DNA of 9,649 bases from Verrucomicrobiota bacterium (GTDB lineage: Bacteria > Verrucomicrobiota > Kiritimatiellia > CAIQIC01 > Lenti-01): NCBI GenBank assembly GCA_022709625.1, contig JAKLIL010000049.1:1-9649 (forward strand), read 5' to 3'. Position numbers and translations under genes: made by a program. Positions 1 to 6,243 of the stretch are shown piece by piece. Within the stretch, counting starts at the first letter, position 1. Every line of letters begins with the position of its first letter. The notes under the pieces were generated by a model that did no database searches, had not been told where the DNA came from, and was given only the letters and a program-made list of their open reading frames with translations.

Positions 1-1
1 C

Positions 2-733
2 GGGGATTTCGAAGGCGTGCTGAACGGCGCCGACTACGAGGTGTGGAATCCGGAGAACGACCGGCGGATTCCGGCGACCTACCGCGCCGAATCGCTGATC
101 GGCAAAAACCTGTGCAAGGCGGAACTGCAGGAGCAGATTGGGATCGCGGAAGACGCCGGCGCGCCGCTGTTCGGTATCGTGGCCCGGCTGGCGGCGCAAA
201 AGGGGACGGACCTGATGCGCGCGGCGCTGCCGCAGGCCCTGGCCGAAACGAAGATGCAACTGGCGGTGCTGGGCGCCGGGGATCCGGACGACGAAAATTT
301 CTTCCGCTGGCTGGAAGGGGTCTATCCGGACCGGGTAGGCGTGGAAATCGGCTACTCGGACGAACTGGCGCACCGGATCCAGGCCGGTTCGGATTTCTTC
401 CTGATGCCGTCGCGGTTCGAGCCGTGCGGCCTGAGCCAGCTCTACGCCCTGCGGTACGGCACGCTGCCGGTGGTGCACGCCACGGGGGGGCTGGAAGACA
501 CCGTCGAGCAGTACAACGCAGGCGAAGGCACCGGCACGGGTTTCAAGTTCTACTCCGCCGATGGTCCGGCGTTTCTCGACGCAATCCGCTGGGCGGTGGA
601 GACCTGGTACGAACGGCCGAGCCACGTGACGCTGATGCGCGAACGGGCGATGCAACTGCGGTTCGACTGGGAAACCTCCGCGCGGCGCTACGTGGATGTC
701 TACCGCCGCGCGATGGCCAAGCGCGGGGCGTGA
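2..733 (+). CDS. glgA: Glycogen synthase (ADP-glucose), C-terminal part, 5' end off window
   Basis: This is the C-terminal 243 residues of a GT5-family, GT-B-fold glycogen/starch synthase, which transfers glucose from ADP-glucose to the non-reducing end of a growing alpha-1,4-glucan in the cytoplasm. The frame is open from base 2, and the residues before the first possible start (a GTG at 17) read GDFEGV followed by LNGADYEVWNP. That matches the conserved GlgA linker (family form GILNGID.EVWNP), so the GTG is internal and the true start lies upstream. Visible signatures are RLAAQKGTDL in the ADP-glucose-binding domain, the acceptor/catalytic segment PSRFEPCGLSQLYALRYGTLP, and TGGLEDTV. A whole GlgA is about 480-500 residues, so roughly half is present. 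The stop TGA at 731-733 is 8 bases before the next ATG on the same strand. Family certain; no damage seen. Confidence 0.96.
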   Translation, partial: GDFEGVLNGADYEVWNPENDRRIPATYRAESLIGKNLCKAELQEQIGIAEDAGAPLFGIVARLAAQKGTDLMRAALPQALAETKMQLAVLGAGDPDDENFFRWLEGVYPDRVGVEIGYSDELAHRIQAGSDFFLMPSRFEPCGLSQLYALRYGTLPVVHATGGLEDTVEQYNAGEGTGTGFKFYSADGPAFLDAIRWAVETWYERPSHVTLMRERAMQLRFDWETSARRYVDVYRRAMAKRGA

Positions 734-741
734 GCCCGGCC

Positions 742-1407
742 ATGCGGACGGTCGGCATCGTGCTGGCGGGGGGGGCCTCGCGGCGCATGGGGCGGCCCAA
801 GGCGCTGCTGCGCGGCGCGGACGGCGTGCCGTTGGCCGCGCGGCAAGCGCACGCGTTGCGCCGGGGCGGCTGTGCGTTCGTGGCGGTGGTGGTGGGGGCC
901 CAACGCGCCGCGATCCGGCGGGAATTGCCCCCGGGGCTGGCCACGGTGGCGAATCCGCGCTGGGCGCGGGGGCGCGCGACTTCCCTGCAGGCGGGTGTCC
1001 GGGCTTTTCCCGAGGCGGACGGGTGGTTGTTCTTGCCGGTGGATGCGGCGGGCGTGAAAGCCCGGACGATCCGGGCGATTCTGGCGGCCGCCCGAAAGGA
1101 TCCGCGGCGACCATGGCGGCCCGTGCATCGCGGCGAGAAAGGCAACTTGCTGTGGGTGCCGCAGTCCGCGGGGCCGGCGCTCCTGCGCCTGCCGGCAAAC
1201 GCCCGCGTGGACCGCTGGGCGCAGCCCTTGGCCCGGACGCTGGCGGTGGACGATCCGGCCATCTTGCGCAACGTCAACACGCCGGCGGCTTGGGCGCAGG
1301 CGCAAAAAAAACCGGCGGGAAAACCCGCCGGTTCGCAGTACCGTGGAAGGGCTACCAATACACGGGTTCGTTCAAGTCGGAAGCCTTGTCCGCAACCTTG
1401 GGCTTGA
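742..1407 (+). CDS. mocA: MocA/MobA-like nucleotidyltransferase (probable molybdenum cofactor cytidylyltransferase)
   Basis: A 221-residue NTP_transf_3 family protein. It carries the nucleotide-binding signature LAGGASRRMGRPKALL at residues 8-23, NPRWARGRATSLQAG at 71-85 (MocA-like rather than MobA-like), a probable metal-binding Asp in LFLPVD near 101, and NVNTPAAW at 177-184, equivalent to the family's D(V/I)DTPED. MocA transfers CMP from CTP to Mo-molybdopterin, making the cofactor for enzymes like the hydroxylase encoded at 2453-6130. The usual family end is near residue 188. The last 33 residues are encoded by the terminator of the convergent gene and by 56 bases antisense to its 3' end, so this tail is probably not conserved. 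The ATG at 742 has no good Shine-Dalgarno. A GTG at 730-732 is in frame and overlaps the glgA stop as GTGA, a plausible coupled start adding four residues. MobA (GMP transfer) or another sugar or cofactor nucleotidyltransferase is not excluded. Confidence 0.82.
   Translation: MRTVGIVLAGGASRRMGRPKALLRGADGVPLAARQAHALRRGGCAFVAVVVGAQRAAIRRELPPGLATVANPRWARGRATSLQAGVRAFPEADGWLFLPVDAAGVKARTIRAILAAARKDPRRPWRPVHRGEKGNLLWVPQSAGPALLRLPANARVDRWAQPLARTLAVDDPAILRNVNTPAAWAQAQKKPAGKPAGSQYRGRATNTRVRSSRKPCPQPWA
1304..1333 (-). terminator. Intrinsic (Rho-independent) terminator of the secreted acidic protein gene
   Basis: Read on the - strand, a perfect 10-bp stem (AACCGGCGGG pairing with CCCGCCGGTT, bases 1310-1319 and 1324-1333) with a four-base loop is followed directly by a run of T (A on the + strand, 1304-1311). 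It starts 18 bases after the TAG at 1352-1354. On the + strand no T run follows the stem, so it should stop only - strand transcription. It lies within the 3' part of the mocA reading frame. Confidence 0.93.
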
Positions 1408-2365
1408 GCTTGGACTTGGCTTCGGCCGGTTTGTCCTCTTCGGCATCTTTCAGGGCCTTTTCCTTTTTCGCGGCCGGCTTTTCCCTCGCGGTCGCCTTGT
1501 TGGAATCCTGCACGGCGGGACTGGCGGCGGCGGCGCCTTTGCCCATGGGGGCCGCTTCCTCGACTTCCGCTTCCAGGGGCGCGACCTCGGATTCGGCGGG
1601 AGCCGCGACTTCTTCCTCGGCGGGTTCGACGGGGGCGAAGATTTCTTCTATCGTCGCGGCTTCTTCCGTGGCGGCAGCCTCGGCGGCGGGGATCGCTTCG
1701 AGTTCGGCGGGCAGTTCTTCCGGCATTTCGAAAGGCAGCGCTTCCGCGGCCTCTTCCACGGCGGCCGGGATTTCTTCGGTTGTCGCTTCGATGGTTTCGG
1801 CCGCGGCTTCTTCGACCGGCGCCAAGACTTCCTCGGGCAAGGCCGCGGGTATTTCTTCCACGCTGGCTTCCTCGGCGACGGGGGCGGGTTCCGCGACGGC
1901 CGGCGCTTCGGCGGGCATTTCTTCCGCGACCGGCTCCGCGGCGGCGGATTCTTCGGGCCACTCGGTGCCGAGCAGGTCGGCGAAGGGATCGGCCGGTTCG
2001 GCGGCGGGGACGGCTTCTTCCACGGCGGACGCCGCGGCAGCGGCCGGGACTTCTTCGGCGACGGCTTGGACCGCTTCGGAAACTTCGGCGGGCATTTCTT
2101 CCGCGGCGGCGACCGGTTCCGCGGGAACCGCTTCGGCCGCCGGTGCCGTTGCTTCTTGCAGCAAATCGGCGAAGGGATCTTCGCCGGCGGCTGGCGCCGC
2201 CGGCGCCTCGGGGGCGATGGCCGGGGCGGCCGCTTCGGCGGCGGGAGCGGCTGTCGCCGCATCGTCGCCGAGGCCGGCGAGCAGGGCGTCGAGTTCGTCG
2301 TCTTGGGCGGAAGCGCCAAGGGCGAGGGCGAGGGAGCAAACCAACGGAATTATCCAGCGCGACAT
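1352..2365 (-). CDS. Secreted, intrinsically disordered Ala/Glu/Pro-rich protein with segregated charge
   Basis: A 337-residue protein of unknown function. Residues 1-21 form a signal peptide: MSR, a hydrophobic core IIPLVCSLALALG, then ASA before QDD, an ideal signal peptidase I site. Residues 22-273 are almost entirely Ala, Glu, Pro and Val with some Asp, and no Lys or Arg occurs from residue 4 to 275. Residues 276-327 then hold 14 Lys/Arg. The end is DLNEPVYW. The motif DPFADLL occurs twice (63-69 and 126-132), with a related DELDALL near 23-29. No domain is recognisable and most of the chain should be disordered. The start is set by AAGGAG 7 bases upstream; the frame is open to an earlier ATG at 2428, but that lacks a ribosome binding site and would bury the signal peptide. 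It has its own candidate promoter and terminator, so probably forms a single-gene unit. I infer a periplasmic or extracellular location. Confidence 0.85.
   Translation of the reverse strand: MSRWIIPLVCSLALALGASAQDDELDALLAGLGDDAATAAPAAEAAAPAIAPEAPAAPAAGEDPFADLLQEATAPAAEAVPAEPVAAAEEMPAEVSEAVQAVAEEVPAAAAASAVEEAVPAAEPADPFADLLGTEWPEESAAAEPVAEEMPAEAPAVAEPAPVAEEASVEEIPAALPEEVLAPVEEAAAETIEATTEEIPAAVEEAAEALPFEMPEELPAELEAIPAAEAAATEEAATIEEIFAPVEPAEEEVAAPAESEVAPLEAEVEEAAPMGKGAAAASPAVQDSNKATAREKPAAKKEKALKDAEEDKPAEAKSKLKPKVADKASDLNEPVYW
1977..2179 (-). repeat. Direct repeat encoding DPFADLL in the secreted acidic protein
   Basis: Two identical 14-base copies (TCGGCGAAGGGATC on the + strand) lie at 1977-1990 and 2166-2179, spaced 189 bases, exactly 63 codons. 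They encode the same DPFAD segment, and both copies are followed by Leu-Leu. They are the only non-low-complexity motif shared within the acidic region, so they may mark a short binding or folding motif. Confidence 0.6.
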
Positions 2366-2372
2366 GTCATGT

Positions 2373-2378
2373 CTCCTT
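2373..2378 (-). promoter_or_regulatory. Ribosome binding site deciding the start of the acidic secreted protein
   Basis: AAGGAG on the - strand, 7 bases before the ATG at 2365-2363. A second ATG at 2370-2368, in another frame, is only 2 bases past GGAG, too close for good initiation. The site fixes the start at 2365, directly ahead of the signal peptide. Confidence 0.8.
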
Positions 2379-2398
2379 ACTGATTGCGACCGGCGGGA

Positions 2399-2428
2399 AA
2401 GATAACGGATTGGGCTTGGCCATGGCAA
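2399..2428 (-). promoter_or_regulatory. Candidate sigma-70-type promoter for the acidic secreted protein
   Basis: On the - strand, TTGCCA (2428-2423, five of six matches to TTGACA) is followed after 18 bases by TATCTT (2404-2399, four of six matches to TATAAT). It lies in the 87-base gap after the FAD-subunit gene, about 25 bases upstream of the ribosome binding site. No terminator is visible between the two genes, so read-through from the hydroxylase operon is also possible. Confidence 0.45.
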
Positions 2429-2452
2429 TGGATTTATGGCCCGGGAAGACGC

Positions 2453-3304
2453 CTATAGATTTTCAAGCGCAGCGCGGACGAGGCGCCCGGACGCCCAGCG
2501 GCGGTATTCGGCGGTCGAACGGATGTCGGCGATGGGTCGCACGCTGGCCTGGGCGAGTTTTTCGGCTTCGTCGATCAACGCGGGAGTCGGTTTTTGGCCG
2601 GCCAGCAGGGCTTCAACTTCGGACAGCCGGACCGGCGTGGGGGCGATGGACCCGAGGGCGATGGCGACGGATTGAATCCGGCCTTTTTCGACCAAGATGC
2701 GGGAAGCCGCCATGACCTTGCTGATGGCCTGGGCGCGGCGGGTGCCGATTTTGCGGAACCGTTCCTGGGCCTTGCCTTTCTTGGGCAGGCGGAACGCGAC
2801 GATGATTTCGTCGGGCCGCGCGTCGATCCGGCGGTAGGCGGTCCAAAAACGGTCGAGCGGCACTTCGCGCGTGCCGGACACGGAAGCCAGCACGACGGAG
2901 CCCCCCGTAACAAGCAGGGCGGGGGCGGTATCGCCGGCGGGGGACGCGTTGGCGGCGTTGCCGCCGAGCGTGCCGCGCGCCTGGATTTGCGCGGCGCCGA
3001 CGGTGGCGGCGGCCGCGGCCAGCGCAGGGAGATGGCGGTGGACTTGCGTGCAGTCGACCAGAAAGGCGTGCGTGACGCCGGCGCCGATTTCCAGGCAATC
3101 GGCGCACACTTCGATGGCGGAGATTTCGGGGAGGTTCCAGACGGAAGTGGCGCGGACAGGCGTCGGAACGCCGGACGCCCACTGGACCATGAGGTCGGTG
3201 CCGCCGGCGAGCAAGGTGCCGCGGGTACGCTCGTCCGCCTGGAGGCGCAGGGCCTCGGCGAGGGTGCGGGGGCAGCGGATATCGATATGCTCGGTGGTCT
3301 TCAT
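2453..3304 (-). CDS. Molybdenum hydroxylase (xanthine dehydrogenase family), FAD-binding subunit
   Basis: A 283-residue subunit of the CoxM/XdhB type. It holds the FAD that takes electrons from the 2Fe-2S clusters and passes them to NAD+ or another acceptor. The N-terminal FAD-binding domain (about 1-172) has the pyrophosphate-binding motifs AGGTDLM at 33-39 and ARGTLGGNAANASPAGD at 109-125. The C-terminal domain (about 180-281) is of the CO-dehydrogenase flavoprotein type. There is no insert for an extra 4Fe-4S cluster such as that in 4-hydroxybenzoyl-CoA reductase. Length is normal (280-290 in the family). It is the last gene of the operon, starting 13 bases after the stop of the 2Fe-2S subunit gene; only a weak GGGG lies ahead of the ATG, so translation may depend on the upstream gene. 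The stop is TAG at 2453-2455. Confidence 0.94.
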   Translation of the reverse strand: MKTTEHIDIRCPRTLAEALRLQADERTRGTLLAGGTDLMVQWASGVPTPVRATSVWNLPEISAIEVCADCLEIGAGVTHAFLVDCTQVHRHLPALAAAAATVGAAQIQARGTLGGNAANASPAGDTAPALLVTGGSVVLASVSGTREVPLDRFWTAYRRIDARPDEIIVAFRLPKKGKAQERFRKIGTRRAQAISKVMAASRILVEKGRIQSVAIALGSIAPTPVRLSEVEALLAGQKPTPALIDEAEKLAQASVRPIADIRSTAEYRRWASGRLVRAALENL

Positions 3305-3317
3305 GGCGGCGCCCCGT

Positions 3318-3803
3318 TCATTTCCGGCGGCCGGCGAGGCGGGCGGCGGCGAGTTTCACGGCGGCAATGATCTTGGCGTAGCCGGTGCAGCGGCACAGGT
3401 TGCCGGCCAGGCCGGCGCGGATGGCCTGCGCGGAGGGGCGGGGATTCTTGCGCAGCAGGGCGTAGCTGCCGACGACCATGCCGGGGATGCAGAAGCCGCA
3501 CTGCACGGCGCCGCACTCGACGTAGGCCTGCCGGAGCAGGCGGCCGGCCCGCTTTTTCTCGATGCCCTCGATGGTGAGGATATCGGTGCCGTCGGGCAAC
3601 TGGCCGACGGGCACGAGGCACGAGACGACGGGTTCGTCGTCGATGATCACGGTGCAGGCGCCGCATTCGCCTTCGCCGCAGCTTTCCTTGGAGCCGATGA
3701 GGCCGAGATCTTCGCGGAGGAGATCCAGCAGGCGGCGGCCCGCGGGGGCGCGGATCGCGACGGATGTTCCGTTTACGGTCCAGGTGCGTTTGACGATGCT
3801 CAT
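3318..3803 (-). CDS. Molybdenum hydroxylase (xanthine dehydrogenase family), 2Fe-2S subunit
   Basis: A 161-residue CoxS/XdhC-type small subunit carrying two 2Fe-2S clusters that relay electrons from the molybdenum site to FAD. The plant-ferredoxin-like N-terminal domain has Cys42, Cys47 and Cys50 in SCGEGECGACTV, plus Cys62. The C-terminal helical domain has Cys102 and Cys105 in QCGFCIPGM and Cys137 and Cys139 in AGNLCRCTGY. All eight cluster ligands are present and the length is typical. There is no Tat or Sec signal, so the enzyme should be cytoplasmic. The ATG at 3803 overlaps the TGA of the Mo-subunit gene as ATGA, so the two are translationally coupled, and a strong GGAGG sits 6 bases upstream inside the end of that gene. 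Confidence 0.97.
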   Translation of the reverse strand: MSIVKRTWTVNGTSVAIRAPAGRRLLDLLREDLGLIGSKESCGEGECGACTVIIDDEPVVSCLVPVGQLPDGTDILTIEGIEKKRAGRLLRQAYVECGAVQCGFCIPGMVVGSYALLRKNPRPSAQAIRAGLAGNLCRCTGYAKIIAAVKLAAARLAGRRK

Positions 3804-6130
3804 GGGGCGCCTCCGGAGACGGGATGCAAGGCCGCATGGATGGCCTCGGGCGTGATGGGCAGCCGGCGCAAGCGCACGCCGATGGCGGCTGCGACCGCGT
3901 TGGCGATGGCCGGCGCAAGCCCGTCCATCGGCAGTTCACCGAGCCCCTTGGCGCCCGGCGGCGCGAAGGAGTAGGGGTACTCGACGAACTTCACGTCGAA
4001 CTCGGGCACGTCGAGCGCGGTGGGGATGATGTAGGTCTGGAGGCGGGCGGCATCGTAGAGGCCGTTCGGACCCGTGCCGATTTTTTCGAGGAGCGCATAG
4101 CCCAGCGCCTGGGTCAGGCCGCCCTCCACCTGGCCGGCGGCCGTCACGGGATTGACGACGCGGCCGATGTCCAGGACCGCGCACACGCGCTTGACCGCGA
4201 TTTCGCAGGTCAGCGGATCGATTTCGATTTCGGCCACGTTGGCCGACCACGAATAGCCGGGATAGGAATCGCCCTTGAAAGTGGTTTGGTCCCAGCGGAT
4301 GTCCGCCGGCAATTCGAACTGGAAGAAACCGCTGGCCCCGCCGAGTTCGGCAAGCATCTCCCGCGCAACCTTGGCGAAGGGCACGGATTTGCCGCCCTGG
4401 GCCACGAGCCGCGAACCGCGCAGCCGCGCCGCCGCGCCGCGAAAATGGCGCAGGGCGGCGAACGCCTCGATCTGGCTCTTCAAATCCAGCGCCGCGCGGT
4501 GGACGACGTTGCCGACGACCATGGTGGTGCGCGACGCGACCGTCGGGCCCGAATTCGGCACAAGGGCGGTATCGGCCAGGGGGAAGCGGATGCGCGCGGG
4601 ATCGAGATCGAGCGCATCGGCGGCGATCTGGGTGAAGACGGTATGGACGCCTTGGCCCATTTCGGTGGACGAAACGCGGATATCGACGCCCGGCCGGCCG
4701 TCGTCGAGCAGGGCGAGTTCGACGCGGCCTTTGGCCTTGAACTTGGCCTCGCCGTCGCCGGTGAAGGCCGCTCCGTGGGCGAAGAAGGAAAGCCCGACGC
4801 CGTAGTATTTTTTCTGGCCCTTGAGGAGGCGCCCGCGCGAGCACTGCTTGAGTTTCCGGGCGAAGTCCGCGCGCCGGAGCGCGAGCCGCAGGCAATCCGT
4901 GGCGCCGTTTTCTTTCGAGAGAATTTGCCCGGTGGGGGTGCGATCGCCGGGGCGCGCGTGGATTTGCAGCCGGTAGGCGTCGGGCGTCTTGCCGAGGCGC
5001 GCGGCGATGGCGTCGACGTGCGATTCGATGCCCCAGATGGCCTGGGGGGCGCCGAAGCCGCGGAACGCGCCGCAGGGCACGGAATGGGTGCGCGCAACCT
5101 TGCCGCGGATCGTCACGTGGTCGCAGCGGTAGGCCACGGCGCAATGCAGGATGCCGCGGAACATCACGACGTCGGAAATCGTCAGATAGGCCCCGCCGTC
5201 GAGGATGAAGTCGCATTCGATGGCGGTCAGCGTGCCGTCTTTCTTGAACCCGACCTTGTAGCGCGACCAGACCGGATGGCGCTTCGGAGTGAAGAGGATG
5301 TCTTCGTGGCGTTCGTAGGCGATCTTGACCGGCCGGCCGGATTTGAGCGCGGCCACCGCGGCGTAACCGACCAGCATGGTGGGATATTCTTCCTTGCCGC
5401 CGAACGCGCCGCCGATGGGCGTTTGGCGCACGCGGATTTTTTCCGGAGGCAGCTTCAACGGGTCGTTCAGCTCGTGGACGGGGAAATACGGGCACTGGAT
5501 GGAGCCTTCCGCCAGAATCGAGCCGTCCTTCTGCGGAACGACGACGAGGCCTTGGTTTTCCAAATAGAGCTGTTCCTGGTGGCCGGCCCAGTATTCGGCT
5601 TCGAGGATTTCGTCCGCGGCGGCGAAGCCGTGGGCGAGGTCGCCCTTGACGATGTCTTGGTTTTTCATCGAATCGAAGCGGGCGGGCGCGGATTTGAACG
5701 TCGCTACGGCTTCTTGGAGCGTCAGCAGGGGCGGGAGTTCGTCGACTTCGACGCGGACGCGGGCGGCGGCCGCGGCGGCCAGTTCGGGCGTCTTCGCGGC
5801 GACGACGCCGACGGGTTCGCCGCGATAGCGGATTTCGCCGCCGATTTCGGCCAGCAGGGGCATGGTGCGGTCGTGCATGTGGACGACGTTGATGCCGGGT
5901 ATGTCCTTGGCCGTGGCCAACACGATGCCGGTCCAGTCGAAATCCGGATCGGGAACGACGGCCTTGAGAATGCCGCGCGGCACGGGCGAACGGACGACAA
6001 CGCCATGCCGCAGGCCGGGATAGTGCCGGTCGGCAAGGTACCGGGTCGTGCCGCGGGCCTTGCCGTCCGCATCCACCCGGGGAAAGGGTTGGCCGACGAG
6101 ACGCCGGATTCTAGGGAGGGATTTGGCCAT
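3800..6130 (-). CDS. Molybdenum hydroxylase (xanthine dehydrogenase family), Mo-cofactor-binding catalytic subunit
   Basis: A 776-residue catalytic subunit (CoxL/XdhA type) that hydroxylates its substrate with water at the molybdenum centre. An N-terminal a/b hammerhead domain (about 18-135, opening with RVDADGKARGTTRYLAD) precedes the cofactor-binding region. Signatures are PIGGAFGGKEE (238-248), GAFRGFGAPQ (354-363), STEMGQGVHT (488-497), GPTVASR (528-534) and GAKGLGE (726-732), with catalytic base Glu732. Aligned by eye to bovine xanthine oxidase, Gln212, Glu247, Arg325, Arg357, Phe359 and Glu732 match Gln767, Glu802, Arg880, Arg912, Phe914 and Glu1261. The spacings 767-802 (35) and 802-880 (78) are preserved exactly. 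Glu802 and Arg880 bind purine and are replaced in aldehyde oxidases, so a purine substrate is favoured. The active-site Cys motif of CO dehydrogenase is absent. The start is set by AGGAG 6 bases upstream, although the frame stays open for 119 more codons. First gene of the operon. Confidence 0.95.
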   Translation of the reverse strand: MAKSLPRIRRLVGQPFPRVDADGKARGTTRYLADRHYPGLRHGVVVRSPVPRGILKAVVPDPDFDWTGIVLATAKDIPGINVVHMHDRTMPLLAEIGGEIRYRGEPVGVVAAKTPELAAAAAARVRVEVDELPPLLTLQEAVATFKSAPARFDSMKNQDIVKGDLAHGFAAADEILEAEYWAGHQEQLYLENQGLVVVPQKDGSILAEGSIQCPYFPVHELNDPLKLPPEKIRVRQTPIGGAFGGKEEYPTMLVGYAAVAALKSGRPVKIAYERHEDILFTPKRHPVWSRYKVGFKKDGTLTAIECDFILDGGAYLTISDVVMFRGILHCAVAYRCDHVTIRGKVARTHSVPCGAFRGFGAPQAIWGIESHVDAIAARLGKTPDAYRLQIHARPGDRTPTGQILSKENGATDCLRLALRRADFARKLKQCSRGRLLKGQKKYYGVGLSFFAHGAAFTGDGEAKFKAKGRVELALLDDGRPGVDIRVSSTEMGQGVHTVFTQIAADALDLDPARIRFPLADTALVPNSGPTVASRTTMVVGNVVHRAALDLKSQIEAFAALRHFRGAAARLRGSRLVAQGGKSVPFAKVAREMLAELGGASGFFQFELPADIRWDQTTFKGDSYPGYSWSANVAEIEIDPLTCEIAVKRVCAVLDIGRVVNPVTAAGQVEGGLTQALGYALLEKIGTGPNGLYDAARLQTYIIPTALDVPEFDVKFVEYPYSFAPPGAKGLGELPMDGLAPAIANAVAAAIGVRLRRLPITPEAIHAALHPVSGGAP
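3810..3814 (-). promoter_or_regulatory. Ribosome binding site of the 2Fe-2S subunit gene
   Basis: GGAGG on the - strand, 6 bases before the ATG at 3803. It lies inside the last codons of the Mo-subunit gene and supports the ATGA-overlap start. Confidence 0.75.
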
Positions 6131-6136
6131 CTGTCG

Positions 6137-6141
6137 CTCCT
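6137..6141 (-). promoter_or_regulatory. Ribosome binding site of the Mo-subunit gene
   Basis: AGGAG on the - strand, 6 bases before the ATG at 6130. This decides the start: the upstream in-frame extension to 6487 is Arg-rich, overlaps the PLD-like gene in another frame and matches nothing in the family, while the N-terminus MAKSLPRIRRLVGQP is typical. Confidence 0.8.
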
Positions 6142-6157
6142 GCGGATAATCGGCAGG

Positions 6158-6186
6158 ACTGTAAGACAAGCCGCATCTCGATGCAA
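6158..6186 (-). promoter_or_regulatory. Candidate promoter of the molybdenum hydroxylase operon, with inverted repeat
   Basis: In the 113-base gap 6131-6243, the - strand shows TTGCAT (6186-6181) and TACAGT (6163-6158; four of six matches to TATAAT) separated by 17 bases, about 17 bases upstream of the ribosome binding site. A 5-2-5 inverted repeat, GCATC-TC-GATGC on the + strand (6173-6184), overlaps the putative -35 element and could be an operator. The -35 match is weak (three of six). No terminator for the upstream PLD-like gene is evident in the gap. Confidence 0.3.
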
Positions 6187-6243
6187 ATCCGGAAACCGCG
6201 CCGCGCCGAAGCGTTTTTTCCGCGTGGCGCCTGCGGAGCGGCA

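Noticed and set aside
543..2339. Open frame of about 598 codons on the - strand across mocA and the acidic protein gene
   Set aside because: Arg/Gly-rich composition from an out-of-frame reading of GC-rich codons, no family motif, and it conflicts with two well-supported genes.
696..2405. Open frame of about 569 codons on the + strand, Ala/Ser-rich
   Set aside because: Its second half is the antisense of the Ala/Glu/Pro-rich secreted protein and its first half is mocA out of frame; it crosses the terminator and has no ribosome binding site.
2421..2430. CCATGG palindrome ahead of the acidic protein gene as an operator
   Set aside because: A six-base palindrome is expected by chance, and the flanks (TTG versus CAA) are not symmetric about it.
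6205..6243. Hairpin after the PLD-like gene as a terminator
   Set aside because: The stem is only about 5 bp with a 9-base loop, and on the - strand it is followed by A rather than T.
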